Of a stretch of DNA of 64,000 nt, positions 51,601 through 60,970 are shown piece by piece (the first letter of the stretch is position 1; each line of letters starts with the position of its first letter). Location of the stretch: NCBI GenBank assembly GCA_002409745.1, contig DHOU01000003.1, positions 1 through 64,000 of the forward strand. The letters are read 5' to 3'. Source of the stretch: Bacteroidales bacterium UBA5382 (GTDB lineage Bacteria > Bacteroidota > Bacteroidia > Bacteroidales > Dysgonomonadaceae). A program made the position numbers and the translations under genes. The notes beneath the pieces were generated by a model, which was not told where the DNA came from, searched no databases, and saw only the letters and a list, made by a program, of their open reading frames with translations.

Positions 51601-52741
51601 TTTTTTCCGCGTCGAAGCATAAACTGAGTGTCGTTCTGTTATTCATGCTGTAAGGGTCCCCCGGTATGGGAGAATAACTAAAAACATGGAATAGAGGCGG
51701 TATATGCCTTATAAAATTGATGCCGCCACCGTAGGTGCCGAGCCAGATATTTTCAAAAGAATCCTGAAATACACAGCGTACCGTAGGGTTTGAGAGGCTA
51801 TATCTATTATAGCCAACCGTATAATGCTCCATGCTCAATGTCCCTGGCGACATGAAAAAATATTGTTTTAAATCGATAACGAAAATTCCGTTTAATTCTG
51901 TCGACACCCATAGTTTATTGTCGTCGGTTTGACGGATATCGAAAATAGCGGAAGCAAAAGGAGTTTCCGGAGATTTATCAGGGCGGATGAAATCTCCTGT
52001 TTCAGGATGAAACAGCGCTAGCCCATTGTCGGTGCCGACCCAGATGTTATCATTGTTATCTTTATAGAGGCAGTGTACCTCGTCACCCGGGATACTTTCC
52101 GGATCATCAGGGTTGTGGGTATAATTCCGGATCTGCTTATCTTTCAATGAAACAATGCTCATTCCATGGGCAACGTGGCCGATATACAGGTTTTCATTTC
52201 CATCGTCCATAATTGTCCACACATTATCCGAAGAAAGTTCCGGGAATGTATCCTTATTATAATGCCTGAATTCTTTTGTCTCTTTATTAAAATACTCCAC
52301 TCCCCGGTGATAAGTGCTGATCCACAGGTTTCCGTCAGCCGCAGGAGCGATGGCGGTCACATCATTTGTAATAAGGCTGTTTGCTTGTTGAGGCGTATGT
52401 TTGAAAACCTCAAGGGATTCATCTTGATAATTATAAGCGTTTAATCCCGCGCGCTGGGTAGCTATCCATATAACGGGTGCTTGCGGGTCTGCATAAATGC
52501 AATTGAGTTCATTGCCGCTTATGCCGTGATTGTGTTTATAATAATGAATAAATCGAGTACCGTCGAATTTGTTCAACCCTTCTTCCGTAGCAAACCAAAG
52601 GAAGCCGTCTTTATCCTGAGTGATACTTACGACATAGTTATTCGACAAACCCTGTTCAACTCCTAATTCTTTGATAGAAGAAGGTTGTGAATAGGATCTG
52701 GTAAAAAAAACGATAGCCAAAAAAACAAAAAAGAATCTCAT
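48698..52741 (-). CDS. Hybrid two-component system sensor/regulator (HTCS) of the polysaccharide locus
   Basis: About 1347 residues from ATG 52741 (MRFFFVFLAIVFF signal); ATG 52747 is nearly as good, while the frame to 52771 starts inside the -7 box. The periplasmic part has some 14 Reg_prop blades (ITQDKDGFLWFATEEGLNKF, IWVGTDNGLALF, IWLGTYGGGINF) forming two propellers, then a Y_Y_Y domain, a membrane helix (SWWAKAFYFIIAASMVFAIL), HisKA with H846 in THELRTPLTL, HATPase, a receiver domain with D1141 in VSDIMMPG and an AraC HTH (IGYLSDKLFMSSSTLYRKIK). It senses an oligosaccharide and activates the divergent susCD operon. Confidence 0.95.
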   Translation of the reverse strand: MRFFFVFLAIVFFTRSYSQPSSIKELGVEQGLSNNYVVSITQDKDGFLWFATEEGLNKFDGTRFIHYYKHNHGISGNELNCIYADPQAPVIWIATQRAGLNAYNYQDESLEVFKHTPQQANSLITNDVTAIAPAADGNLWISTYHRGVEYFNKETKEFRHYNKDTFPELSSDNVWTIMDDGNENLYIGHVAHGMSIVSLKDKQIRNYTHNPDDPESIPGDEVHCLYKDNNDNIWVGTDNGLALFHPETGDFIRPDKSPETPFASAIFDIRQTDDNKLWVSTELNGIFVIDLKQYFFMSPGTLSMEHYTVGYNRYSLSNPTVRCVFQDSFENIWLGTYGGGINFIRHIPPLFHVFSYSPIPGDPYSMNNRTTLSLCFDAEKRLWIGTDGGGINVFDNGKRIKVYSKESNDLSQNTVQALLKDSQDNIWIGTFVKGINHYNHKTKKITPVLLDGKNDSDIRCFYEDSHANIWVGTNTGIYVFDPVSRHQIRHYNKQNARLPENLVRSLVEDRQGRIWVGTFGGGLAVYTPEMELIRSYNEHTGFCSNTINYLFADSHGRVWVATGEGLVCFTEPDSTGYRAYGREEGLSNVYIRAITEDRDGNIWFSTNAGISCYEEESSRFQSYNHFGRIPLRSFSSAVVKDNNKDVIYFGSINGTYFFEPFTVLRRQEVPPVIITEMKIYEASTAENERKSINYFNDQNKDIELTHKQNTFSIFFNVQDYSLADQVDYAYRLKGIDDGWHTVEDNNVTFRNIPPGRYRFEVSARMKNQTPSNDIYTLSIHIQPPIWLSWWAKAFYFIIAASMVFAILYAYKKRIDIQSSYELEKKNHEHEQELNSERLRFYTNITHELRTPLTLILGPLEDLQKDPGLLPKQHQKISVVRQNALRLLNLINQLLEFRKTETQNKKLCVSKGNISELVTEIGLKYQELNPKPSVDISIDLENENMPLYFDKEVVNTILDNLISNAIKYTDKGRIILSLYTTQKEDVPYTEIKVTDTGYGIPKEEQEHIFERYYQIKNGKQASGTGIGLALVKNLALLHEGEIRVESELDKGSSFYFSLLTHNYYPSALHSEGNDTKEIEQQETLPDITANGRPILLVVEDNTDIRDYISDSFSDGFDVITAAEGDEGCKAAFAHIPDIIVSDIMMPGMDGITFCKIVKEDIRTSHIPVILLTAKTSIDDKEEGYLSGADSYLTKPFSATLLRSRINNLLDIRKKLADQIKFNLKLNSKSDMLKDSINQIDNEFIRSLTQLIENNLEDEKIDIGYLSDKLFMSSSTLYRKIKGLTGISTNEFIRKIRMKHAEELLLTGKYTISEIAFRVGISSPVYFRQCFKEEFGMPPSEYLRRIKTE

Positions 52742-52768
52742 GTCCATTGAAAAAATAATTTCGCTCAT

Positions 52769-52776
52769 CAAATATA
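52769..52776 (-). promoter_or_regulatory. Candidate -7 box of the HTCS gene
   Basis: Minus strand TATATTTG matches TAnnTTTG and covers the TTG codon at the far 5' end of the open frame, which supports a start further in, at 52747 or 52741. A TTTG lies 26 bp upstream, wider than normal. Confidence 0.4.
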
Positions 52777-52873
52777 ATGTTAAATCGTTAATAAATAAAT
52801 AACAAATCTATCATTGAATGATTTGTTGTTCATTCTTGCACGATTTATGACGGTTATTGGCAAAAATACATAC

Positions 52874-52881
52874 TACCTTTG
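52874..52881 (+). promoter_or_regulatory. Candidate -7 box of the susCD-type operon
   Basis: TACCTTTG matches TAnnTTTG about 140 nt upstream of the first gene (53024). No proper -33 element, as expected of an activator-dependent HTCS promoter. The 252-bp divergent gap should hold the HTCS binding site, but I could not single out a convincing direct repeat. Confidence 0.45.
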
Positions 52882-53023
52882 TTTCATGATAATATTTCGA
52901 ATGCCCATATTTGGATGTCACACTTGCTTATGGCCATGTAAGCGCTGATACCTAAAAGGATTTTTCGTATTGATTTATTGATTTAAAATGTAGTATTTAT
53001 TAGTCTAAAAAAAGCATGAAAGA

Positions 53024-54550
53024 ATGAAAAAGAAAACTTCATTTAAAAAGAGGAAGATTTTGTTTGTATTACTAGGATCTTTATTTGTATTATCCTTATC
53101 CGCATGGATTACAGGATGTAAAGATGACCATGGATATCCTGATGTTGACGGATTGAGTCCTGTCCTGACTTTAAAGTCGGATCATATTCAGACTGCAGCC
53201 GGACGATCGATTACGATTGAAGGAGTTATAAGTGATAAGGATGGAATTTCGGCTATCAAGCTTGAATGTCCGGAGTTAAATCTTGACAAAACCATTGATG
53301 TGATTGAAATCTATGAAAAACCTCTTGAAACATATGAGTTGAATTACAAATTCAACATGAAAAGAGATGAAATTAGAGAATCCTTCACTATTAAGGTTAC
53401 AGTGTTTGATGTGGGGAATCGTTCTGTATCACAAGATATGCTTGTAACGATGGATGGTGATTTTGAAAATCCCATTTTCACGCTTTCACCTGATAAAAAT
53501 GTTACAGTGCTTATCAAATCCGAAACGAAATTTAATTTGCGCTTCTCTATTTCGGATGATCGTGCTTTAGATTATTTGATGATAGAAATTCCCGGTATAG
53601 AAGGATTTGAGCCACTGAGATTAGATGCTAAAGGCGAAAACAAATTTGAATTTATGCAAAAAATCATATTGCCGAATAAAGCGCAGGAGTATAATGTGAC
53701 GGTTACTGCCACAGATAAAAGTGGAAAACAATCAATCGTAAAAAGTGTGATCTCCGTCTCTGAAATGCCTGACTTCGAAAAGATGTACTTGGCCGATGTC
53801 GCTACAACGGAGGAGCTCAACAACGACGTATTTGGGGTGCCCATGCGTATCGAACGTACGGGAGCTTATCAATATAAGGCAAATTACTATTGCCAAAAAG
53901 CCGGTACGGAGATTTTCTTCCTTCCTCAAAAGAGTGACTTCTCTCCAATATGCTTTGGGCTTGATCCGGAAGACAATAGCAAATTAACGGATGATCCTGA
54001 ATCTGCGAAACCCATCGTGTTGGAGCAAGCCAACATTTATTATGAAATTACTTTCGATACAAGGAAGAGTACTTATAATATTAAGACATATTCGATTGCT
54101 GAAGCCATTGACCCAATACCTCATAAATACGGATCTACAAACCTTGACACATGGGGGGATGGCGGTTCCTGGTTGCAAGAGTTCTATTTCGGTTATATGA
54201 CAAGTAAACCCAGCCAAGTGCAACGCTTCACTCAAGACAATACCAACTCTCATCTCTTCTATCTCGAAGAGCCATTGCCTCTTGAAGCCGGTACGCAAAT
54301 GAATTTCGTAATTCATAACTGGCATTCTGACAATTGGTGGAACTATTGTACGTGGCGTGTTGATAATTCAACTGATCCGGAAATTTTCGGTTATTATGGT
54401 AAGGACGCGAAGTACACGAATCCTGCATGGACGAAGCCTGATCATGTAGGAGATAATTGGGCAAAACCAACAGTTAACGTAACCGGTAATTATAAACTCA
54501 TATTTGATGCTCATCTTGAAAGGGCAAAACTGGTTCGGGTAACTAAATAA
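53024..54550 (+). CDS. Surface glycan-binding lipoprotein (SusE/SusF-like position)
   Basis: 508 residues with a lipoprotein signal (LFVLSLSAWITGC, Cys32) followed by acidic residues (KDDHGYPDVDG), as usual for surface export in Bacteroidota. Residues 45-245 contain two or three Ig/cadherin-like domains (ISDKDGISAIKLECPELN, FSISDDRALDYLMIEIPG). The C-terminal 230 residues resemble SusE/F-type carbohydrate-binding domains, with exposed aromatics (HNWHSDNWWNYCTW). It precedes SusC, the reverse of the usual order in which binding proteins follow SusD. Likely captures the polysaccharide at the cell surface. Confidence 0.75.
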   Translation: MKKKTSFKKRKILFVLLGSLFVLSLSAWITGCKDDHGYPDVDGLSPVLTLKSDHIQTAAGRSITIEGVISDKDGISAIKLECPELNLDKTIDVIEIYEKPLETYELNYKFNMKRDEIRESFTIKVTVFDVGNRSVSQDMLVTMDGDFENPIFTLSPDKNVTVLIKSETKFNLRFSISDDRALDYLMIEIPGIEGFEPLRLDAKGENKFEFMQKIILPNKAQEYNVTVTATDKSGKQSIVKSVISVSEMPDFEKMYLADVATTEELNNDVFGVPMRIERTGAYQYKANYYCQKAGTEIFFLPQKSDFSPICFGLDPEDNSKLTDDPESAKPIVLEQANIYYEITFDTRKSTYNIKTYSIAEAIDPIPHKYGSTNLDTWGDGGSWLQEFYFGYMTSKPSQVQRFTQDNTNSHLFYLEEPLPLEAGTQMNFVIHNWHSDNWWNYCTWRVDNSTDPEIFGYYGKDAKYTNPAWTKPDHVGDNWAKPTVNVTGNYKLIFDAHLERAKLVRVTK

Positions 54551-54565
54551 AAAACATTGATTAAT

Positions 54566-57500
54566 ATGAAAAAACAGATATTATTATTGTGTTTTGCACT
54601 GATCAGTTTATATACGCAGGCGCAAATCACTGTAAAGGGAGTCGTAACTTCAGCGACAGATAATGAACCTGTGATCGGGGCCACCATCATAGTGAAAGGT
54701 TCGGGAAATGGTACGATCACTGATTTGAATGGTAATTATGCGTTGAGTAATGTTTCCGGAGATGCGATACTCGTATTTTCGTCCATCGGGTTTAAATCAC
54801 AGGAAATCCCGGTAAGCAATCGAACGACTATAGACGTAATTCTGAAAGAAGCAAACGAGCTCCTTGACGAGTTGGTGGTAATTGGGTATGGTGCTGTAAA
54901 AAGAAGTGATTTAACCAGTTCTATTTCCACGGTAAAAGGAGAACAGATTACGGAAGTAACGGTTGGAAATGCCATGGATGCGCTTCAAGGAAAAGTAAAT
55001 GGCGTACAAGTTACCAGTGGCGGTGGTCCGGGTACACAACCTAAGGTTTTGATTCGCGGGGTTACTACCGTCAATAACAGTGACCCGCTTTATGTGGTTG
55101 ATGGAATGCCCGTGGGAACAAATATTAATTTTTTGAATAGTAGCGATATCGAATCGATGGAAGTATTGAAAGATGCTTCAGCTGCTGCCATCTATGGTAC
55201 GCGCGGATCTAATGGAGTTATTCTTATCACGACTAAAAAAGGGGTTTCAGGAGAAGCCCGATTTAATTTTAGTTCTTCTCTCGGATTTCAAACACTTTCT
55301 AATCCGAATATGGCAAAAGCATCCGAATATGAACAAGTCTTCAAGGCTCGTTATATTAATGACGACCGTACTCCGATGTGGAAAGGGAATGATAATATTA
55401 CCGACGCTGAAAGTATCGATTGGTGGAACCAAGTTGTTAATAAAACCGCTCTCATACAAAATTATGCTTTTAATGTTTCGGGCGGGTCCGATAAACTTAT
55501 CTATAACTTGAGCCTTGGTTATTTCCGCAACAATTCGCAATATGATGTAGGCTATTGGGATAAAATTAATGTCCGTTTGAATACGGAATATACTTTTAAT
55601 AGGTATGTGAAAATGGGATTTGATATCGCGCCGCGGGTAGAATCGTGGGATGATACGCCTAATTTGTTTTCATCCGCTATGGGCATGGATCCGACAACAC
55701 CGGTTTTTAAACCGGAAGAGGAGTGGGTGGATAATGGATACAGCAACTATGAGCGTTCACGTAATAATCAAACGCATAATCCGGCAGGATCGCTTGCCCG
55801 GCAGAATGCCCATTCCCGTGAATATGGAGTTATTCTTAATCCGTATCTGCAATTGACTCCGATCGAAAATTTAACTTTACGGACACAATTCGGAGCCAAT
55901 GCTCATATTCGTCGCTCGGATTCTTTTGCACCTCAGTTCTTTATTGATGCTCTTGAACAAAAAGCGCTGAACGAAATTTCCCGTGAAATGAAAGAATGGC
56001 TGGATTGGAATTGGACCAATACAGCTAATTATAGGATCACTTTTGCCGATAAGCATAATCTAAATGCGATGCTCGGTTTTACTGCGGAGCGTTTTGCTGA
56101 ATATCAAATCAAGGCATCTCGCGAAAAGATTCCTAATAATTCCGAAATTCTGCGAGAAGTGAATGCAGGGACTCAAAATCAGAAAGGAGAAGGTAAAACC
56201 TCTTATAATACCCTCGTATCCTATTTGAGCCGAATCATGTATAATTATGACAACCGCTATTACCTGACAGCATCGTTAAGGGCCGATGGTTCTTCTAAAT
56301 TTCCGAAAGGAAATAAATATGGAATATTCCCTTCTTTATCAGCGGCATGGCGCCTTACAAGTGAAAGTTTTATGGAAGATCAGGAGTTTTTCAGTAACTT
56401 GAAAATCCGCGGAGGTTGGGGACGAGTAGGAAATCAGAATATTGAAAATTCGGCACCCCTTACTTTACTTTCCCAGTCTGATTATGTGTTCGGATTAACT
56501 CCTGCTCGTGTTACCGGTACCTCTATTTCCAGTGTCGGTAATACGATGTTAAAATGGGAAACAGTAGAAGATTGGAATATCGGGGTCGATATGTCGCTCT
56601 TAAATGCACGTATGGATGTTACGTTCGATATCTATCAGAAAAAGTCGATGGATATGCTCTATAAAAAGCAAAATATCTATGCGGTAGGTTATCCGGATTG
56701 GAATAGCCAAATATGGATGAATATTGGGAGTATGAAAGCGAGCGGTTGGGAATTGGGGCTCAACTGGAATGATAAAGTGTCAGATATCTCTTATAATGTG
56801 GGCGTCAATCTTTCTGCTGTAAAAAATAAAGCAATCAAGTTTTCAGGTGATGGGGCGGTACTTACCGGAGAATTCAATCAAGATAAAATTATCAGAAACG
56901 AAGATGGAGGTGAAATATCTCGCTTTTACGGGTATATAGCAGACGGATTGTTTCAAAACCAAAGGGAAGTAAATGCTCACACCGATGAACACGGTACAAT
57001 TATCCAAGAACATGCCAAGCCGGGAGATATTCGATTCAAAGACCTTAATCACGATGGGGTATTGAATGAAAAAGATAAGACATGGATTGGAAATCCCTAT
57101 CCGGATCTGATGCTTGGGTTTAATGTAGGGCTTAATTATAAGAATATCGATTTTAGGGCCAATTTTTATGGTACCTTCGGCAATGATATTTTTAATAAGA
57201 GCAAAGGACTCTATGGGGGTACGGGAGGTTCGAATGTTTATGCGGGAACGCTGTCAAAAGTGTGGACAGGAGAAGGTACCAGTAATGATATTCCCCGTTT
57301 ATCGGTGAATGATATGAATCAAAATTATACGCGTGTATCCAGTTTTTATGTAGAGGATGGTTCTTACATGCGTTGTAAACTCCTCCAAATCGGTTATACC
57401 TTACCCTATAAATTCGGTGGCAATACAGAGCTTCGGCTTTCGTTTTCAGCCCAAAACTTGTTCACGATTACCGGTTATTCGGGTATGGATCCCGAACGCC

Positions 57501-57601
57501 CGCAAATTGGGAACGACGGAAGTGTGATTGAAACCGGAATTGATGGGATTGCTTATCCGAATCCTCGTACCTTTTTATTAGGTATAGATTTTAAATTTTA
57601 A
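54566..57601 (+). CDS. SusC/RagA-family TonB-dependent transporter
   Basis: 1011 residues from ATG 54566 (MKKQILLLCFALISLYTQAQ signal); TTG 54557 is rejected. A carboxypeptidase-regulatory-like domain (KGVVTSATDNEPVIGATIIV) precedes the TonB-box region LLDELVVIGYGAVKRSD, the plug (GKVNGVQVTSGGGPGTQPKV, then NSDPLYVVDGMP and SMEVLKDASAAAIYGTRGSN) and a barrel ending in RTFLLGIDFKF. It imports oligosaccharides across the outer membrane as a complex with the SusD protein encoded 13 nt downstream. Confidence 0.97.
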   Translation: MKKQILLLCFALISLYTQAQITVKGVVTSATDNEPVIGATIIVKGSGNGTITDLNGNYALSNVSGDAILVFSSIGFKSQEIPVSNRTTIDVILKEANELLDELVVIGYGAVKRSDLTSSISTVKGEQITEVTVGNAMDALQGKVNGVQVTSGGGPGTQPKVLIRGVTTVNNSDPLYVVDGMPVGTNINFLNSSDIESMEVLKDASAAAIYGTRGSNGVILITTKKGVSGEARFNFSSSLGFQTLSNPNMAKASEYEQVFKARYINDDRTPMWKGNDNITDAESIDWWNQVVNKTALIQNYAFNVSGGSDKLIYNLSLGYFRNNSQYDVGYWDKINVRLNTEYTFNRYVKMGFDIAPRVESWDDTPNLFSSAMGMDPTTPVFKPEEEWVDNGYSNYERSRNNQTHNPAGSLARQNAHSREYGVILNPYLQLTPIENLTLRTQFGANAHIRRSDSFAPQFFIDALEQKALNEISREMKEWLDWNWTNTANYRITFADKHNLNAMLGFTAERFAEYQIKASREKIPNNSEILREVNAGTQNQKGEGKTSYNTLVSYLSRIMYNYDNRYYLTASLRADGSSKFPKGNKYGIFPSLSAAWRLTSESFMEDQEFFSNLKIRGGWGRVGNQNIENSAPLTLLSQSDYVFGLTPARVTGTSISSVGNTMLKWETVEDWNIGVDMSLLNARMDVTFDIYQKKSMDMLYKKQNIYAVGYPDWNSQIWMNIGSMKASGWELGLNWNDKVSDISYNVGVNLSAVKNKAIKFSGDGAVLTGEFNQDKIIRNEDGGEISRFYGYIADGLFQNQREVNAHTDEHGTIIQEHAKPGDIRFKDLNHDGVLNEKDKTWIGNPYPDLMLGFNVGLNYKNIDFRANFYGTFGNDIFNKSKGLYGGTGGSNVYAGTLSKVWTGEGTSNDIPRLSVNDMNQNYTRVSSFYVEDGSYMRCKLLQIGYTLPYKFGGNTELRLSFSAQNLFTITGYSGMDPERPQIGNDGSVIETGIDGIAYPNPRTFLLGIDFKF

Positions 57602-57614
57602 TTTCTTAGAGACT

Positions 57615-59279
57615 ATGAATATGAAACAGATATTGAGTATAATTGCATTAATTGCCTCTGTTGTCTTCACCGGATGTAGTGATTTCCTGGAAGAAGAGGT
57701 AAGAGGACAAGAAAATCTGGATACCTATTTTCAGACGGAAGAAGAAGCTGAATCGTTTCTTACCGGTTGTTACTCCGCTTTAACTTACGGCGGTTGGTGG
57801 CAGATTAATAAAATATGGTTGTTATCGGATATGTGCAGCGATGATTCGTGGATGGGTAATACCAGTCAGGATCAAGGAGATTATATTTCTCTGGCACATT
57901 ATCAAGGCACCGGACAATCGAATGAGGCTGTTGCCAACTTCTGGCAATATCGATATAAGGGTATTCTTCGTTGCAATATTGCTATTGAAAGAATCCCGGA
58001 GGCTCCGATCTTAAATCAAGCAAAAAAGAGCAGGCTCGTTGCTGAGGCAAGATTCCTGCGGGCTTATTATTATTTCGAGTTGGTTAAGAACTTTGGAGAT
58101 ATACCCCTGATTACCGGTTTTTTAATGCCGGATAAGATTGTGGGAATTACTCGTAGTAATGTAAGCACGATCTATGAATTTATAGAAGAAGACTTGAAAG
58201 CTGCTGCTGAAGTTTTGCCTCAACGTAGTGAGTATGATGCTGCCGATATAGGGCGGGCTACTCGTGGTGCAGCTTTAGGGTATTTAGGTAAAACCTATCT
58301 TTATCAGGAAAAGTGGAAAGAAGCTCGGGATGTGCTTAAAACGCTCATTGATGAAGACGAATATGACTTGCTGAAAAACTTTGGCGATGTATGGTCGGTA
58401 GATCATAATAACAGTGAGGAGTCGTTGTTTGAAGTACAGTATATGTACGATGGCGTATATGCTTTGGGAGGATCTTTAGCGATTATAACCGGAGCGCGTA
58501 GTGGCCCCGGTGACGGATGGTCGTGGTGCCAACCCACAAGTGATCTTGAGAATACATTTATTGCCGCTGGTGATGATGAACGTCTGAAATGGACGATTAT
58601 TAAAACGGGTTGTACAGAGATAGCAGGAGAAGAAGACTTTGACGTATTTATTGAGAATAGTAAAAAGATGTCTTCCTATCAAAGCTACATAGAGAAATAC
58701 GGTTGGGATGAAAATTGCTACATCGTTGATCCGAAAGATCATAAATCTGCGCGCATTAACCGGAAATTCTTTATCCCTTACAGCAAACGCCCGGAAGTGT
58801 ATAATCTCGATAAAATCCCATTGAATCATAGATTGTTAAGGTATGCAGATGTCTTACTCATGTATGCTGAAGCTTGTAATGAATTGAGCGAGGATGCTAC
58901 CGCAAGAACGTATCTTAACAAAGTCCGTACTCGTGTTCATTTAGCCGATATTACCGCGAGTGGAAATGAACTTAGGAAAGCAATTCGTACCGAACGCCGC
59001 TTGGAGTTGGCATTAGAGAACAATCGCTTGTACGATATTCGCCGTTGGACAGATGATAACGGAAAGAAAGTAATTTCTAATCTTTTTGGGCCAAATGGAA
59101 CATTTGTCCAATATAATACAAATGAAAATACGGCTGATATTTATGAATGGGAAAATCAAGGTGAACCAAGTAGTAAAGGAAGTACCTTTAAGGAAGAGCG
59201 GGATTTGGTATTTCCTATTCCTTTATATGAAATAACGATGTCAAATGGTTCTATCACCCAGAATCCAGGGCGGAATTAA
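57615..59279 (+). CDS. SusD/RagB-family surface glycan-binding lipoprotein
   Basis: 554 residues with lipobox VVFTGC (Cys21) and the acidic DFLEEE start. Family features: AESFLTGCYSALTYGGWWQI, SRLVAEARFLRAYYYFELVK followed by NFGDIPLIT (TPR region), LRYADVLLMYAEACNELSED, ELRKAIRTERRLELALENNR and YDIRRW, and the C-terminal LVFPIPLYEI. It forms the lid of the SusC channel and binds the glycan. A strong terminator follows. Confidence 0.97.
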   Translation: MNMKQILSIIALIASVVFTGCSDFLEEEVRGQENLDTYFQTEEEAESFLTGCYSALTYGGWWQINKIWLLSDMCSDDSWMGNTSQDQGDYISLAHYQGTGQSNEAVANFWQYRYKGILRCNIAIERIPEAPILNQAKKSRLVAEARFLRAYYYFELVKNFGDIPLITGFLMPDKIVGITRSNVSTIYEFIEEDLKAAAEVLPQRSEYDAADIGRATRGAALGYLGKTYLYQEKWKEARDVLKTLIDEDEYDLLKNFGDVWSVDHNNSEESLFEVQYMYDGVYALGGSLAIITGARSGPGDGWSWCQPTSDLENTFIAAGDDERLKWTIIKTGCTEIAGEEDFDVFIENSKKMSSYQSYIEKYGWDENCYIVDPKDHKSARINRKFFIPYSKRPEVYNLDKIPLNHRLLRYADVLLMYAEACNELSEDATARTYLNKVRTRVHLADITASGNELRKAIRTERRLELALENNRLYDIRRWTDDNGKKVISNLFGPNGTFVQYNTNENTADIYEWENQGEPSSKGSTFKEERDLVFPIPLYEITMSNGSITQNPGRN

Positions 59280-59303
59280 AAAATCCATAAGGTAATTATA
59301 TTT

Positions 59304-59346
59304 CTGCCGCGGGTAGTTTAAAAGATTATTCCGCGGCAGTTTTTAT
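59304..59346 (+). terminator. Terminator after susD
   Basis: A perfect 9-bp stem CTGCCGCGG (59304-59312) / CCGCGGCAG (59331-59339) followed by TTTTTATT. It may attenuate so that the susCD genes are expressed above the hydrolase genes downstream. Confidence 0.85.
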
Positions 59347-59360
59347 TAAGCTACACTGTT

Positions 59361-60953
59361 ATGATGAAATTCAAATATTATTTTCTCATTCTTTTTATAG
59401 TTGCATCTTTTTCGTGCAGTAAGAGTCCGACGACTCTCCCCATCCAATCCGGAACAATTTTTGAAAAGTCGATTACGATCGATATCGGAAAAACGTTTCA
59501 GACGATGGATGGATTTGGAGCTTCTGACTGTTGGACGGCTAACTATGTTGGCCGCGATTGGAGTTTCGATCAAAGAGAAGCCATCGCTCGCTTGCTCTTT
59601 TCAAAAGAGATTAAAGAGGGTGATCCGGAAGGAATCGGTCTTTCTATGTGGAGATTCAACCTGGGTGCCGGAACTTCTGAACAAGGCAATGCGAGTGGAA
59701 TTGAAGATCAATCCCGCCGGGCAGAATGTTTTTTGAACGAGGACGGCACTTTTAATTGGCAAAAACAACAAGGCCAACAATTCTTTTTGGAAAAAGCGCA
59801 TGAATATGGGTGTAACTCTTTCGTCATGTTTAGTAATTCTCCTCCGGTTTATTATACCTTTAACGGTAAAGGCTATTCCAGCCGAGGGGCATATTCTAAT
59901 CTCAAACCCGAGCATTATACCGACTTCGCTCTTTATATGGCGAATGTCGCAAGCTATTTTAAGAATAATAAAAATATTCCATTTTCTTATATAAGTCCGG
60001 TCAATGAACCGCAATATAATTGGGACGCGCCTTCCCAAGAAGGGACAGGTTGGCAAAACAAGGAAATCAAGCATTTAGCAGTTGAATTAGATAAAGCGCT
60101 TACGCAACAAAATCTGGACTCAAAAATTTTAATTACCGAATCCGGTGACTGGGAATATCTCTATAAATCAAAAGGAAATGCAGGTCGTAGTAACCAAATA
60201 AAAGAATTCTTTTCCCCTCAGTCCGAAAATTATATAGGTGATCTTTCGCATGTTCCACCACTTATCGGGGGCCATAGCTATTGGACTGACGGGAATTGGA
60301 ATACGCTTTCACAAGTACGTCAGGAGCTTGCTTCGGCTGCCGCTTCGCACGGATTAAAGATATATCAAACCGAATGGAGTATGCTGGGAGATCATTACAA
60401 TGATAAAGATTATCCGGGAAATGAAACATCAACATACCTTGATATCGCTTTGCATATGGCTAAAGTGATGCATCACGATCTTACAACCGCCAACGTTAGT
60501 TCCTGGTCTTATTGGACGGCGTTGGATATGGATCGCTGGAACCACAAAAATCGTTTCCTATTAATTAAATTAACGCCTGCCGGTGGCGCTTATGGCGATA
60601 TCTCTCAGAGTGGTTCCCATGAGGCTATGAAAAACTTATGGGTACTGGGCAATTATAGTCTTTTTATACGTCCGGGCTATCAACGCATAGATTTAAATAT
60701 TAAAAATCCTTCCGATTCATTTTTTGGGTCTGCCTGGTTATCTCCGTCAAAGGATAAGGTGGTAATTGTATTTACCAATATGACGGACAACAGTCTGGAA
60801 GTCGCGCTTGATTTGAAAGGGATGAGCAAAAAACATCTTTCAATAAAACGGTACGTTACCTCATCAAGAAAAAATCTTCAAGAGGATATTCCCAAAGATG
60901 ATATATGTATGGTAGATCCTCAGTCAGTTACTACATTTGTACTTCAATATTAA
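59361..60953 (+). CDS. GH30-family secreted glycanase (endo-beta-1,6-galactanase-like)
   Basis: 530 residues with a lipobox (LILFIVASFSC, Cys19). The TIM barrel starts with FQTMDGFGASDCWTANYVG, typical of GH30. Acid/base E216 lies in SPVNEPQYNW and nucleophile E338 in YQTEWSML. A C-terminal beta-sandwich ends TFVLQY. The Trp-rich start and SPVNEPQYNW are most like the GH30 branch that cuts beta-1,6-galactan, but beta-1,6-glucanase or related activities cannot be excluded. It probably works at the cell surface ahead of SusCD uptake. The following GH2 starts 17 nt later. Confidence 0.85.
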   Translation: MMKFKYYFLILFIVASFSCSKSPTTLPIQSGTIFEKSITIDIGKTFQTMDGFGASDCWTANYVGRDWSFDQREAIARLLFSKEIKEGDPEGIGLSMWRFNLGAGTSEQGNASGIEDQSRRAECFLNEDGTFNWQKQQGQQFFLEKAHEYGCNSFVMFSNSPPVYYTFNGKGYSSRGAYSNLKPEHYTDFALYMANVASYFKNNKNIPFSYISPVNEPQYNWDAPSQEGTGWQNKEIKHLAVELDKALTQQNLDSKILITESGDWEYLYKSKGNAGRSNQIKEFFSPQSENYIGDLSHVPPLIGGHSYWTDGNWNTLSQVRQELASAAASHGLKIYQTEWSMLGDHYNDKDYPGNETSTYLDIALHMAKVMHHDLTTANVSSWSYWTALDMDRWNHKNRFLLIKLTPAGGAYGDISQSGSHEAMKNLWVLGNYSLFIRPGYQRIDLNIKNPSDSFFGSAWLSPSKDKVVIVFTNMTDNSLEVALDLKGMSKKHLSIKRYVTSSRKNLQEDIPKDDICMVDPQSVTTFVLQY

Positions 60954-60970
60954 TAAAATAAACGAGCATC

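Noticed and set aside
52742-52771. HTCS start at 52771
   Set aside because: The first codon there is TTG and falls inside the likely -7 promoter box. The signal peptide begins at 52747 or 52741.
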